This document shows positions 56,991-64,000 of a stretch of DNA of 64,000 nucleotides, piece by piece. This DNA comes from Nanohaloarchaea archaeon SW_7_43_1. GTDB taxonomy: Archaea; Nanohalarchaeota; Nanosalinia; Nanosalinales; Nanosalinaceae. The DNA lies in contig PXPE01000001.1 of the NCBI GenBank assembly GCA_003009795.1, forward strand, positions 1 through 64,000. The letters run 5' to 3'. Position 1 is the stretch's first letter; the number at the start of each line of letters is the position of its first letter. Under the pieces are notes generated by a model, which was not told the origin of the DNA, did not search any database, and saw only the letters and a list, made by a program, of their open reading frames with translations. The translations under genes were made by a program, and so were the position numbers.

Positions 56991-57845
56991 TCAGCTATCA
57001 AGAAACTCTGCTATAAACTCGCCATCATCAATTTCCTTTCTTTCAAACTCATTTTCCGGAGCAAATATCATCGGATTCTCCGGCAACACAAACTCTGAGA
57101 TAAAGCTTAGGGCGGCCTCTGACTCGAGAGTTTTGTCTTTAGCTTCATCAGTCCAGTAATAACTTCCCTCCCATCTATCAGGTATCTCCATCCGGGGATC
57201 AAGCTCGGTCTCATAAATATCATCTTCAGGCACATAATGCATCTCAAAATCCTCCAGCTCCTCATTCAGAAGATCGAACGCGAAGGACTGACGTCTGAAC
57301 TGCTCTTCAGCTTTTTCCTCATGTGTCGGTGCCTCGTAAACCAGTCGACCATTATGATCCTGTGGTCTTCCACGGTGAGGCTTGGCCTCATATGCTCTAA
57401 CCCATTGCTCATCCAGATCAACCAGCATAAGATCTATCTCGCCGTAATACCATTTATTGGAACGGTTCTCGAAATCGCTTTTCTCCGAAATATCTCTTAT
57501 ATCATAATCAACGTTAGAAAGCACTATATCCCACGATCTATCATCATATAGCTCTATAGCTTCCTGGATAGCAGCATCCAACACCCTTCCATGATCACGT
57601 CTATCATCAGATTTTTCCAGGGAGTTCTCTATCTCCCAGTAACGGACATCCGTGCCTTCGGGTAAGTACTCACTTTTCAGGTTTCTCCGCCTTGCTATAT
57701 CTTCCATCAAATCGGAGGGAACCTCCTCTATAGGGATAGCGAAATCATCAGCTTGATTTGAACCAGAAATAAGATGCTCAGAAAGCATCCTCAGGCACAT
57801 CATTTGATAAGTAGATCGGGTTTTGACAGCCTTCGGATGCATCAA
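56991..57845 (-). CDS. PD-(D/E)XK nuclease-like protein of unknown function
   Basis: A 284-residue protein. The central part has a possible restriction-endonuclease-fold core: NKWYYGEIDLMLVDLDEQWVRAYEAKPHRG, that is, E/D near GEIDLM and then E-A-K. Helices upstream (DHGRVLDAAIQEAIELY) and downstream (EEKAEEQFRRQSFAFDLLNEEL) fit that fold. It is not a known defence gene by context. The family is not recognised beyond this motif, so nuclease activity is inference. Confidence 0.6.
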   Translation of the reverse strand: MMHPKAVKTRSTYQMMCLRMLSEHLISGSNQADDFAIPIEEVPSDLMEDIARRRNLKSEYLPEGTDVRYWEIENSLEKSDDRRDHGRVLDAAIQEAIELYDDRSWDIVLSNVDYDIRDISEKSDFENRSNKWYYGEIDLMLVDLDEQWVRAYEAKPHRGRPQDHNGRLVYEAPTHEEKAEEQFRRQSFAFDLLNEELEDFEMHYVPEDDIYETELDPRMEIPDRWEGSYYWTDEAKDKTLESEAALSFISEFVLPENPMIFAPENEFERKEIDDGEFIAEFLDS

Positions 57846-57883
57846 ACATTATATCAAACAATTCTGACCGGGCATTAATTAAT

Positions 57884-58369
57884 TTAACTGAAGACGTTCT
57901 CGCCTTCTACCCAGATGGTTTCATAGTTCTGTGAAGAGGATAAAATTGGATTGAAAACTCCTTCAGAAAAGTTCTCAAGCTTCTCATCTATGTCTCTCTG
58001 GTCGTCTTTCAAGACTTTTCCTCCTACATATGGCGCCGTATCCATCACACTGTAGGAAACCTGCATATCATCCGTAAGCCGGGTCTTGTGCTTCCATCCT
58101 TCTCTTTCTTCCAAAAAGTTTTGATCCAAGAGATGTGAAAACACATTTTTGGCCTCTTCAGCTTCTTCCTTCTCTTTTGGGTTGGTGTAGAACCACTCAG
58201 ATACAATCTCTTTGTTCTTGAAATCAACCTTTCCCATATCTACAGGATAGTCCTCCACGTTACAAACATCCTTGAAGAGAACGCCATAACTGTTATCCTT
58301 GAAAGACTTGTACTCAAGCCATACACGGCCATTCTCCAGCTTATCATTTAGGCTTTGGTTTTTATGCAT
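57884..58369 (-). CDS. Protein of unknown function
   Basis: A 161-residue acidic protein (MHKNQSLNDKLENGRVWLEYKSFKDNSYGV...). It contains no membrane segment and no recognisable motif. A promoter AATTTATTTC box (antisense TATA) lies about 25 nt upstream on the minus strand. It lies 39 nt before the nuclease-like gene on the same strand and may be co-expressed. Confidence 0.65.
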   Translation of the reverse strand: MHKNQSLNDKLENGRVWLEYKSFKDNSYGVLFKDVCNVEDYPVDMGKVDFKNKEIVSEWFYTNPKEKEEAEEAKNVFSHLLDQNFLEEREGWKHKTRLTDDMQVSYSVMDTAPYVGGKVLKDDQRDIDEKLENFSEGVFNPILSSSQNYETIWVEGENVFS

Positions 58370-58454
58370 GGTTTAGAATGTGATTTGATCTCAACTAATT
58401 TATTTCAGAGGGAAATACAAACCGGATTTAACTTTTCAGGTCGAGTCAATTCTT

Positions 58455-58793
58455 GTGTCAAGGCTTCAGAACCTCGAGTATATGATAGAAGATCTAGAGA
58501 AGACCATTAAGTCAAAGAGGAAAGAGAGGATAAATCTTGAGAGAACCTCTTACATGCTTAATAAAGAGGAAGACGGCCGGAGCTTCGCCTTTCAGATATG
58601 GCGGTATGGTGACGGAAAACATGTAGATAACCATTTCAGGGAACTAGGCTATGAGAACCCTGACGACCTGATAGAATCACTTAGAAATATGAATGGTGAA
58701 AAACCGGAGAGAAACTTCCGACACGAGATGAAGGGTTTGAAACATTCGATGGAAGAAATTTACGAAGAATTAGAATCTGATTACTGTTTTTGA
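58455..58793 (+). CDS. Coiled-coil protein of unknown function
   Basis: A 112-residue protein starting at GTG 58455. It has an N-terminal helix with heptads (LQNLEYMIEDLEKTIKSKRKERINLERTSYML), a globular centre with Trp and Gly (FQIWRYGDGKHVDNHFRELGY), and a C-terminal helix. The 3' end overlaps the convergent RNA cyclase gene by 24 nt. No family is recognised. Confidence 0.65.
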   Translation: MSRLQNLEYMIEDLEKTIKSKRKERINLERTSYMLNKEEDGRSFAFQIWRYGDGKHVDNHFRELGYENPDDLIESLRNMNGEKPERNFRHEMKGLKHSMEEIYEELESDYCF

Positions 58794-59777
58794 TCCTTCT
58801 TCAAACTCAACCTGGTAGCCAAACTTCTTGATAACCTCCAGATTCGTTTCTACATGAGAACTGATCTCGGGAATCTTTATCTCTCCTCCAACTATCGCCA
58901 TGAAAACGAGAAGCTGATCAGCCATGAATTCATCGACAGCTGCCCCCGAGGAATGAAACTTCTTAAACTCCCGGACTGCCTCTCCAGCAACTCCTTCAGA
59001 TCTCTTTCCTTTTTCACCAATAGCATCAAAACCCGCTACAGAGTTCTCATACACTGCTTTCACCAGCAGCGAAGAACCTGTTGAATCTGTTTCCTCATAG
59101 TTAACTTGTTTGCCTATGGGCACGGAGACATGAGAGTTTTTCAGTTTTCTAGCGGCTTCATCTGCCTGGCGATCTGCCACTTGCTGTTCCCCCAGCTCCC
59201 TGGACGCCTTCGAATATATCTCAAACCTCTCTAGTTTTCCCCTCTCAGTCAATTCTATCTGCTCTAAAGAATGTTTTTCTGTCTCAAGTTCTGCCTCACC
59301 GCCCCCAGAAGGATAATAGCCTGTACTTTTCAAACCTAAGTCGCCCGAAAAGCCAAATTTCCGTAAAAGCGGAAGCTTAACATGTTTCAGATATGCAAAG
59401 GTCGGGGACCATTTCACATCAGTTCCTCCTTTAGCAGTTAAACGAAAACCGGAGTCAAGCTGTGAGGTTAACGGGAGAACAGTATCATATAACAGTGTTA
59501 TACTACCTGCAGTTCCAATGTTTGAGGTAAATGGGTTAGCGTCTAACTCCTGAGGCTGAAAAATAAGCTCTTCCGAGCCAATCTCACCGCCCTTAACCTC
59601 TGCACCCGATATTCTCGCAGCGGATCTGACACATTCAAGGTGCTGGTTTTTCAGCCCCGGATCTGACCTATTACCTCTGATATTTTTCATGCGGAAATCC
59701 TCTCCTCTTATCACGGAGAGTGCAAGGGCTGTTCTCATCATCTGTCCTCCGCCTTTCCTCCCATCTATCTCGATCAT
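58770..59777 (-). CDS. rtcA: RNA 3'-terminal phosphate cyclase
   Basis: A 335-residue enzyme converting RNA 3'-phosphate to a 2',3'-cyclic phosphate with ATP. Conserved starts DGRKGGGQMMRTALALS and DPGLKNQHLECVRSAARIS, the KGGTDVKWSPTFAYLKHVKLPLLRKFG block, EFMADQLLVFMAI and a late ISSHVETN segment carrying the presumed nucleophilic His are visible. The ATG at 59777 (MIEIDGR) is chosen. The gene is divergent from the YbaK-domain gene, with 35 nt between starts. Confidence 0.93.
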   Translation of the reverse strand: MIEIDGRKGGGQMMRTALALSVIRGEDFRMKNIRGNRSDPGLKNQHLECVRSAARISGAEVKGGEIGSEELIFQPQELDANPFTSNIGTAGSITLLYDTVLPLTSQLDSGFRLTAKGGTDVKWSPTFAYLKHVKLPLLRKFGFSGDLGLKSTGYYPSGGGEAELETEKHSLEQIELTERGKLERFEIYSKASRELGEQQVADRQADEAARKLKNSHVSVPIGKQVNYEETDSTGSSLLVKAVYENSVAGFDAIGEKGKRSEGVAGEAVREFKKFHSSGAAVDEFMADQLLVFMAIVGGEIKIPEISSHVETNLEVIKKFGYQVEFEEGSKTVIRF

Positions 59778-59812
59778 GGATAAAAAAGTGGAAGCGGAAT
59801 GATTTAACATCA

Positions 59813-60334
59813 ATGACCGACGCATTCACACAGTCTCCGAAAGAACTAGAACAGTTCCTAAAATTCATAGAGGAAGATCTGGAAAATGTGAGAAGAGTAA
59901 TCAATTTCTGCAGAGAGAAAGATCTGGACAACGAGTTTATGGTTCACGCCAAATCCGAGACTGTAGAAGAATCAGCTGAAAATGTAGGAATAGAGGAGGA
60001 GAAGATTGTAAAGACCCTTATATTCAAAGCAGGAGAAGAATTTGTAGCAGTTCTCTGTCCAGGCGACAAACGTGTCTCAGAGCAGAAACTTGAGGAAATA
60101 ACTGGAGAAAATGTCAGGATGGCTAATCCTGATGAAGTAAAGGAGAATACAGGATATATAATCGGGGGAGTTTCACCTTTCGATCTTGATATATCTACTT
60201 TCATGGAGAGATCGATCCTTGAACATGAAGAAGTGAAACCGGCTGCTGGCTCTAGAGTAGTAGGAGTTACCGTAGACCCTGAAGAACTCAAACATGCTTT
60301 AAGTGCTGATGTAGCCGAACTAAGCTCACCTTAG
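59813..60334 (+). CDS. YbaK/ProX-type aminoacyl-tRNA deacylase domain protein
   Basis: A 173-residue protein with a helical N terminus (about residues 1-30) followed by the YbaK fold: MVHAKSETVEESAENVGIEEEKIVKTLIFKAGEEFVAVLCPGDKRVS (conserved Lys in VKTLIF), then IIGGVSPFD and ILEHEEVKPAAGSRVVGV. Members hydrolyse mischarged tRNAs such as Cys- or Ala-tRNA-Pro. Its place before two TyrRS-like genes and SerRS suits a role in translation quality control. Confidence 0.88.
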   Translation: MTDAFTQSPKELEQFLKFIEEDLENVRRVINFCREKDLDNEFMVHAKSETVEESAENVGIEEEKIVKTLIFKAGEEFVAVLCPGDKRVSEQKLEEITGENVRMANPDEVKENTGYIIGGVSPFDLDISTFMERSILEHEEVKPAAGSRVVGVTVDPEELKHALSADVAELSSP

Positions 60335-60430
60335 AGTTCTTTACAACATACCTTCAAGGTAAAGCCGCTGAGAACTATCAGAGACTGTCAAAAATAACAA
60401 GCGTTTTAACTCTTAGAGCCTTATTCTTCC

Positions 60431-61459
60431 ATGATGAACAAGGAAGAGCGGAAACAAGTAGTTCTACGGAACACATCTGAAATCGTACAGGAGGAAGAAC
60501 TTGACCAAATTCTTGAGGAGAAAGACGAACCAAATACATACGTGGGCTACGAAACATCCGGACCTGTACATCTCGGACACTGGGCTTCCATCAGAAAGCT
60601 CAGCGACCTCCAGAAGGCCGGTTTTAACCTTAAGGTTCTTTTCGCCGACCTTCATACATACCTAAACAAGAAGGGAGAGGAGCAATGGATTCAGGCCATG
60701 ACAGAGTACTGGGAGGCCACCTTCAAAGCATTAGGCCTTGACGCAGAATTCCATAGAGGTAGAGGTTTCCAGGAGAAGACAGAGTACTTCCACGACGTCC
60801 TTGAAATGTCACTGAATACTACTATCAACCGCGGACAGCGATCAATGAGCGAAGTCGCATCAGGAGACGACGACTCAAGAGCGGTCAGCCAGATAATCTA
60901 CCCATTAATGCAAGCACTCGACATCGAGTATCTTGACGTTGACCTGGCTATGGGAGCGACAGACCAACGGAAAATACATATGCTGGCCCGTGAGGCCCTG
61001 CCAAAGATCGGATACAGGAAGCCAACATGCCTCCACCATCCGCTGGTTGTCTCACTTACAGGCGGAGATAAGATGTCTTCCTCACAGCCGGAGACCATGT
61101 TCCCGTTACACGCATCAGAGGAGACCATAAAAGAAAGAATCAAAGACGCTTACTGTCCTCAGGGGGAAACTGAGGAAAACCCTATTATCCAGGTAGCAAG
61201 GTTCCATATCTTCGGGGATGATGAAGAACTAGATATCGAAAGACCTGACGAGTACGGAGGAGACCATACATATGACAGTCTTGAGACATTGAAAGAAGAC
61301 TTCAAGTCAGAAGATCTCCACCCACAGGATCTGAAAAATTCAGTAGCAGATCATATAGCTGGAAAACTGGAACCTGTTAGAGAAAGATTCAAACAGGATC
61401 CAGAATTACTTGAATGCTTGGAAGAGATCGGGCATGAGAAGCCGGAATATCAGCAGTAA
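60431..61459 (+). CDS. tyrS: Tyrosyl-tRNA synthetase, first of two tandem paralogues
   Basis: A 342-residue class Ic synthetase. It shows YVGYETSGPVHLGHWAS (HIGH as HLGH), FADLHTYLN, the tyrosine-binding YPLMQALDIEYLDVDLAMGATDQRKIHMLARE (Tyr, Gln and Asp as in archaeal TyrRS), and KMSSSQPE. The last 80 residues form the archaeal anticodon-binding region (DDAYCPQGETEENPIIQ, LHPQDLKNSVADHIAGKLEPVRERF). It starts at ATG 60431, with a second ATG directly after. The close match of active-site residues makes it the likely housekeeping enzyme. Confidence 0.92.
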   Translation: MMNKEERKQVVLRNTSEIVQEEELDQILEEKDEPNTYVGYETSGPVHLGHWASIRKLSDLQKAGFNLKVLFADLHTYLNKKGEEQWIQAMTEYWEATFKALGLDAEFHRGRGFQEKTEYFHDVLEMSLNTTINRGQRSMSEVASGDDDSRAVSQIIYPLMQALDIEYLDVDLAMGATDQRKIHMLAREALPKIGYRKPTCLHHPLVVSLTGGDKMSSSQPETMFPLHASEETIKERIKDAYCPQGETEENPIIQVARFHIFGDDEELDIERPDEYGGDHTYDSLETLKEDFKSEDLHPQDLKNSVADHIAGKLEPVRERFKQDPELLECLEEIGHEKPEYQQ

Positions 61460-61513
61460 CCAGAACAGAGATTTAACTCTTTATCCCCAATAATTTATCG
61501 GGAGGGAATTCTG

Positions 61514-62593
61514 TTGGAAGATAGAATAGATCTAGTTAATCGAAACACTGACGAAGTTGTAAAACTTGAAGAGGTCCGGAATCAGCTGGAAAATGCTGAG
61601 GCTTCCGGAGAAAAAGATCCTAGAGCCTATGTAGGATATGAGACTTCAGGACCTGTACATCTAGGCCACATGACTTCTGTACAAAAACTTCTTGATGTGC
61701 AGAAAGCCGGATACGAACCTGTTGTACTCTGGGCGGACAGACACACAGAGTTAAACAACAAAGGAAAAAATGAATGGAACGATGAGGAAACCCGGGAATG
61801 GATAGACGGAATGACCGAATACTGGCAGGCAACATTCGAATCACTAGGTCTTGATGCAGAGTTTGTAAAGGGAACAGATTTCCAGAAAGACCCGGACTAC
61901 CTCAACGACGTTATAGAGTTCGGAAACAAAGTAAAAATGAACAGAGCCTCCGATTCAATGGGAGATATAGCTGACGATGCCTCTCTAACAGTAGCACAGA
62001 ATGCTCTTTACCCGTTGATGCAGGCACTTGATGTTCCACATCTTGATGTTGACCTGGCGATGGGAGGCACCGATCAAAGAGGAATACATATGAAACTGGC
62101 ACGGGACAAGCTACCGGAAATAGGATACAGCAAACCGGCGGTCCTACATTATCCGCTATTGACTTCTCTAAAAGGTGAGGGAACAAAGATGAGCTCTTCC
62201 AAACCTGAGACAATGTTTCCTCTTCATGCAACAGAAGAAACGATCAAAGACAGGATTTCAGGCGCCTACTTCGATACTGAAGCTCTAGATGAATATCCAG
62301 AGGGAATAGATGAAAACCCTGTGATGCAGATAGCGGATAGATTTATCTTCGGCGCTGACCGAGATCTCCATGTTCTTACTGAGGAGTATGATGTGGATGA
62401 ACAGTATTCAAGCATGGAAGAACTTTACGGCGATATTAGAGAAGACGAACTTCACCCTCAGGACGCCAAAAACGCTGTCGGAGAGGAGATAGCAGGAAAG
62501 CTTGAACCTGTAAGAGAAAGATTCAAGGATGAACCTAGGCTTCTCGAACCGGTTTCCGAAATGGGATATGACCTGCCGGAGTATGTCGAATAA
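61514..62593 (+). CDS. Second tyrosyl-tRNA synthetase paralogue
   Basis: A 359-residue paralogue of the preceding gene. HLGH (YVGYETSGPVHLGHMTS), the substrate pocket YPLMQALDVPHLDVDLAMGGTDQRGIHMKLARD and KMSSSKPE are intact. Differences are WADRHTELN instead of FADLHTYLN, a longer insert with acidic residues (FDTEALDEYPEGIDENPV), and DQRGIH instead of DQRKIH. The start is TTG 61514, supported by a GGAGGG site 9-13 nt upstream. Both copies look functional. It may charge the same tRNA, be a stress or antibiotic-resistant version, or have changed specificity. Confidence 0.88.
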   Translation: MEDRIDLVNRNTDEVVKLEEVRNQLENAEASGEKDPRAYVGYETSGPVHLGHMTSVQKLLDVQKAGYEPVVLWADRHTELNNKGKNEWNDEETREWIDGMTEYWQATFESLGLDAEFVKGTDFQKDPDYLNDVIEFGNKVKMNRASDSMGDIADDASLTVAQNALYPLMQALDVPHLDVDLAMGGTDQRGIHMKLARDKLPEIGYSKPAVLHYPLLTSLKGEGTKMSSSKPETMFPLHATEETIKDRISGAYFDTEALDEYPEGIDENPVMQIADRFIFGADRDLHVLTEEYDVDEQYSSMEELYGDIREDELHPQDAKNAVGEEIAGKLEPVRERFKDEPRLLEPVSEMGYDLPEYVE

Positions 62594-62663
62594 ACAAAGG
62601 TAGATCAAATTCAGAGAAACTATGACCGTTCTAGTTAAAAATTTCCTTACTTAAAGAGTTTCT

Positions 62664-63929
62664 ATGCTGAACATAGACCTTTTCCGGGAAAAGCCTGAAA
62701 GAATCAAGGAATGTGAGATAAAAAGAGGTAATGATCCGGAAAATGTTGACAAGGTAAATGAACTTGATACAGAATGGAGAAACAAACTTCAGAAACTGGA
62801 ATCTCTGCAACAGGAGAGAAATACAGTAGGTGATGAGATTGCGGATCTGAAACAAACCGGTAAGGATGCATCGGACAAGATTGAGAGAATGCAGGAGGTC
62901 AAGGAGAGAATATCAAAACTTGAAGATGAAGTCGATGAACTAAAGGAGAAGAGAGATACTGTAAGGTACAAGGTCGCCAATCTCCTGCATGAAGACGTTC
63001 CGGAAGGAGAAGGCGAGGAAGACAATATTGAGTTAAGAAACTGGGAGCCTGAGAATGGAAGAGACAAAGATTCGAAACTCGCTGCGGACATAATGCAGGA
63101 AGAGAATCTGTTGATGAGTGAGAAAGCTGCCGAAGTCAGCGGAGAAAGGGCATACTACCTGACTACAGAATTACTCAGACTGAACCAGGCGTTAACCAAC
63201 TTCGCCCTTGATTTCATGAGAGACAAAGGATTTGATCTGCATCAGACACCCTTCATGCTTGAAGAAGATGCAATCAGCGCAGCGGTCGACATGGAAGCAT
63301 TTGAAGACCAGCTATACCAGGTAAACGAAAACGGAAGGTACCTTATCGCGACCGCGGAACACGCTCTCGCAACTATTAAGAAAGATGAAGTGATTGATGA
63401 AGAACTCCCATTGAAACTTGGAGGTTTCTCAACCAACTTCAGAAGGGAGGCTGGAAAACATGGAAAACAGACGCGAGGACTCTGGAGGGTACACCAGTTC
63501 GAGAAAGTGGAACAGTTCATTTTCTCGAAACCGGAAAGCCATCTTGAGCATATGGAATTAATGACACAGAACGCTGAAGAAATTATGCAGGAACTAGGCC
63601 TTCCATACAGAGTAGTGGATATCTGTGACGGAGATATTGGGGATAAAACTTACAAGCAGTACGATATTGAGGTTTGGAGACCGCCTCTCGGAGAGTACGG
63701 CGAAGTCGGTTCATACGGTAGCTGTATAGATTACCAGACAAACAAACTGGGAACAAAGTTCTTTGATAACGGGGAGAGGAAAATACCGTATACTATATAC
63801 GCAACAGCCCTAGCCAACCCGAGAATTATCACAGCTATAATAGAGAACAACCAGACAGAGAATGGGATCAGGATTCCGGAACCGTTGAGAGATTACATGG
63901 GAGGAGAGGAGTATCTACGGCTGGAATAG
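62664..63929 (+). CDS. serS: Seryl-tRNA synthetase
   Basis: A 421-residue class II synthetase of the standard (not methanogenic) type. The N-terminal coiled-coil tRNA-binding arm spans about residues 1-110. Motif 2 has FRREAGKHGKQTRGLWRVHQFEKVEQF, followed by PYRVVDICDGDIGDKTYKQYDIEVW, and motif 3 reads NPRIITAIIENNQTENGIRIPEPLR with the ATP-binding Arg. Starts at ATG 62664, after an AAATTTCCTTACTTAAAG TATA region. It is the last complete gene in the window. Confidence 0.96.
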   Translation: MLNIDLFREKPERIKECEIKRGNDPENVDKVNELDTEWRNKLQKLESLQQERNTVGDEIADLKQTGKDASDKIERMQEVKERISKLEDEVDELKEKRDTVRYKVANLLHEDVPEGEGEEDNIELRNWEPENGRDKDSKLAADIMQEENLLMSEKAAEVSGERAYYLTTELLRLNQALTNFALDFMRDKGFDLHQTPFMLEEDAISAAVDMEAFEDQLYQVNENGRYLIATAEHALATIKKDEVIDEELPLKLGGFSTNFRREAGKHGKQTRGLWRVHQFEKVEQFIFSKPESHLEHMELMTQNAEEIMQELGLPYRVVDICDGDIGDKTYKQYDIEVWRPPLGEYGEVGSYGSCIDYQTNKLGTKFFDNGERKIPYTIYATALANPRIITAIIENNQTENGIRIPEPLRDYMGGEEYLRLE

Positions 63930-63978
63930 TTTACCACCTGCTAGTAACTATTTATTTTTTACGTTCGTTTATTAATAC

Positions 63979-64000
63979 ATGCCGTATGACCTCGACCCGA
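63979..64000 (+). CDS. Start of a further gene, cut by the window edge
   Basis: ATG at 63979 opens MPYDLDP. It is preceded by an AT-rich promoter with TTTATTAATAC close upstream. Product cannot be named. Confidence 0.4.

Noticed and set aside
58770-59777. Loss of the catalytic His in the RNA cyclase (EFMADQ instead of a His-containing form)
   Set aside because: The presumed nucleophilic His lies further on in ISSHVETN and is present.

Overview
The window is a 64 kb piece of an archaeal chromosome. Archaeal markers are Sec61 beta, deoxyhypusine synthase, aIF1A, RIO1 kinase, DNA topoisomerase VI, Nmd3, class III (prepilin) signal peptides, intron-bearing tRNAs with introns at 37/38, and TATA-type promoters with short or absent leaders. 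Proteins are acidic, gene density is very high, and a xenorhodopsin of the type characterised from Nanosalina is present. Together with a halobacterial-style S-layer gene and moderate GC content, this points to a salt-in halophile of the Nanohaloarchaeota (DPANN). That assignment is inference from gene content; no search was run.

Layout. 1-4.3 kb: the 3' nine-tenths of the 23S rRNA gene, interrupted by a 296-nt group I intron; RNase P RNA; Sec61 beta; and an intron-containing tRNA-Arg. No 5S gene follows the 23S. 4.3-8.3 kb: agmatinase-like enzyme, trehalase, ArgRS. 8.3-17.6 kb: a type IV pilus-like operon (secretion ATPase with two inteins, KaiC-like ATPase, two TadC/GspF-type membrane proteins, two pilins, a secreted protein). 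17.6-23.6 kb: tRNA-Phe, deoxyhypusine synthase, a Nudix-like protein, an aldo-keto reductase, tRNA-Asn with intron, xenorhodopsin and a ZIP-like membrane protein. 23.6-31.6 kb: a minus-strand information-processing operon aIF1A - membrane protein - RIO1 - KH protein - Top6B (two inteins) - Top6A. 32-34.8 kb: nucleotidyltransferase, Nmd3, DUF192, small membrane protein, HTH regulator.

34.8-46.7 kb is the accessory centre of the window. A promoter region rich in inverted repeats is followed by a roughly 275-nt, strongly structured 5' leader and the S-layer gene. Downstream lies an array of small toxin-antitoxin cassettes (UPF0175/DUF3368, DUF433/DUF5615, RHH-UPF0175/PIN, RelE, further PIN pairs, several of them broken). 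Consecutive cassettes are separated by degenerate copies of the S-layer gene's own 3' end and terminator. One copy still carries about 80 nt homologous to the last codons of the S-layer gene. The S-layer 3' end therefore appears to have been used repeatedly as a recombination or insertion site, building a TA island behind the main surface protein. Two toxins lie convergent (tail to tail) with small candidate antitoxin ORFs.

46.7-64 kb: MFS and other membrane proteins, an endonuclease III-like protein, nitroreductase, a photolyase-like protein that seems to have lost its Fe-S cysteines, an HTH/ABC exporter operon with a COG1361-type surface protein, Hsp20, a PD-(D/E)XK-like protein, RNA 3'-phosphate cyclase, a YbaK-type deacylase, two tandem TyrRS paralogues, SerRS, and the start of one further gene at the window edge.
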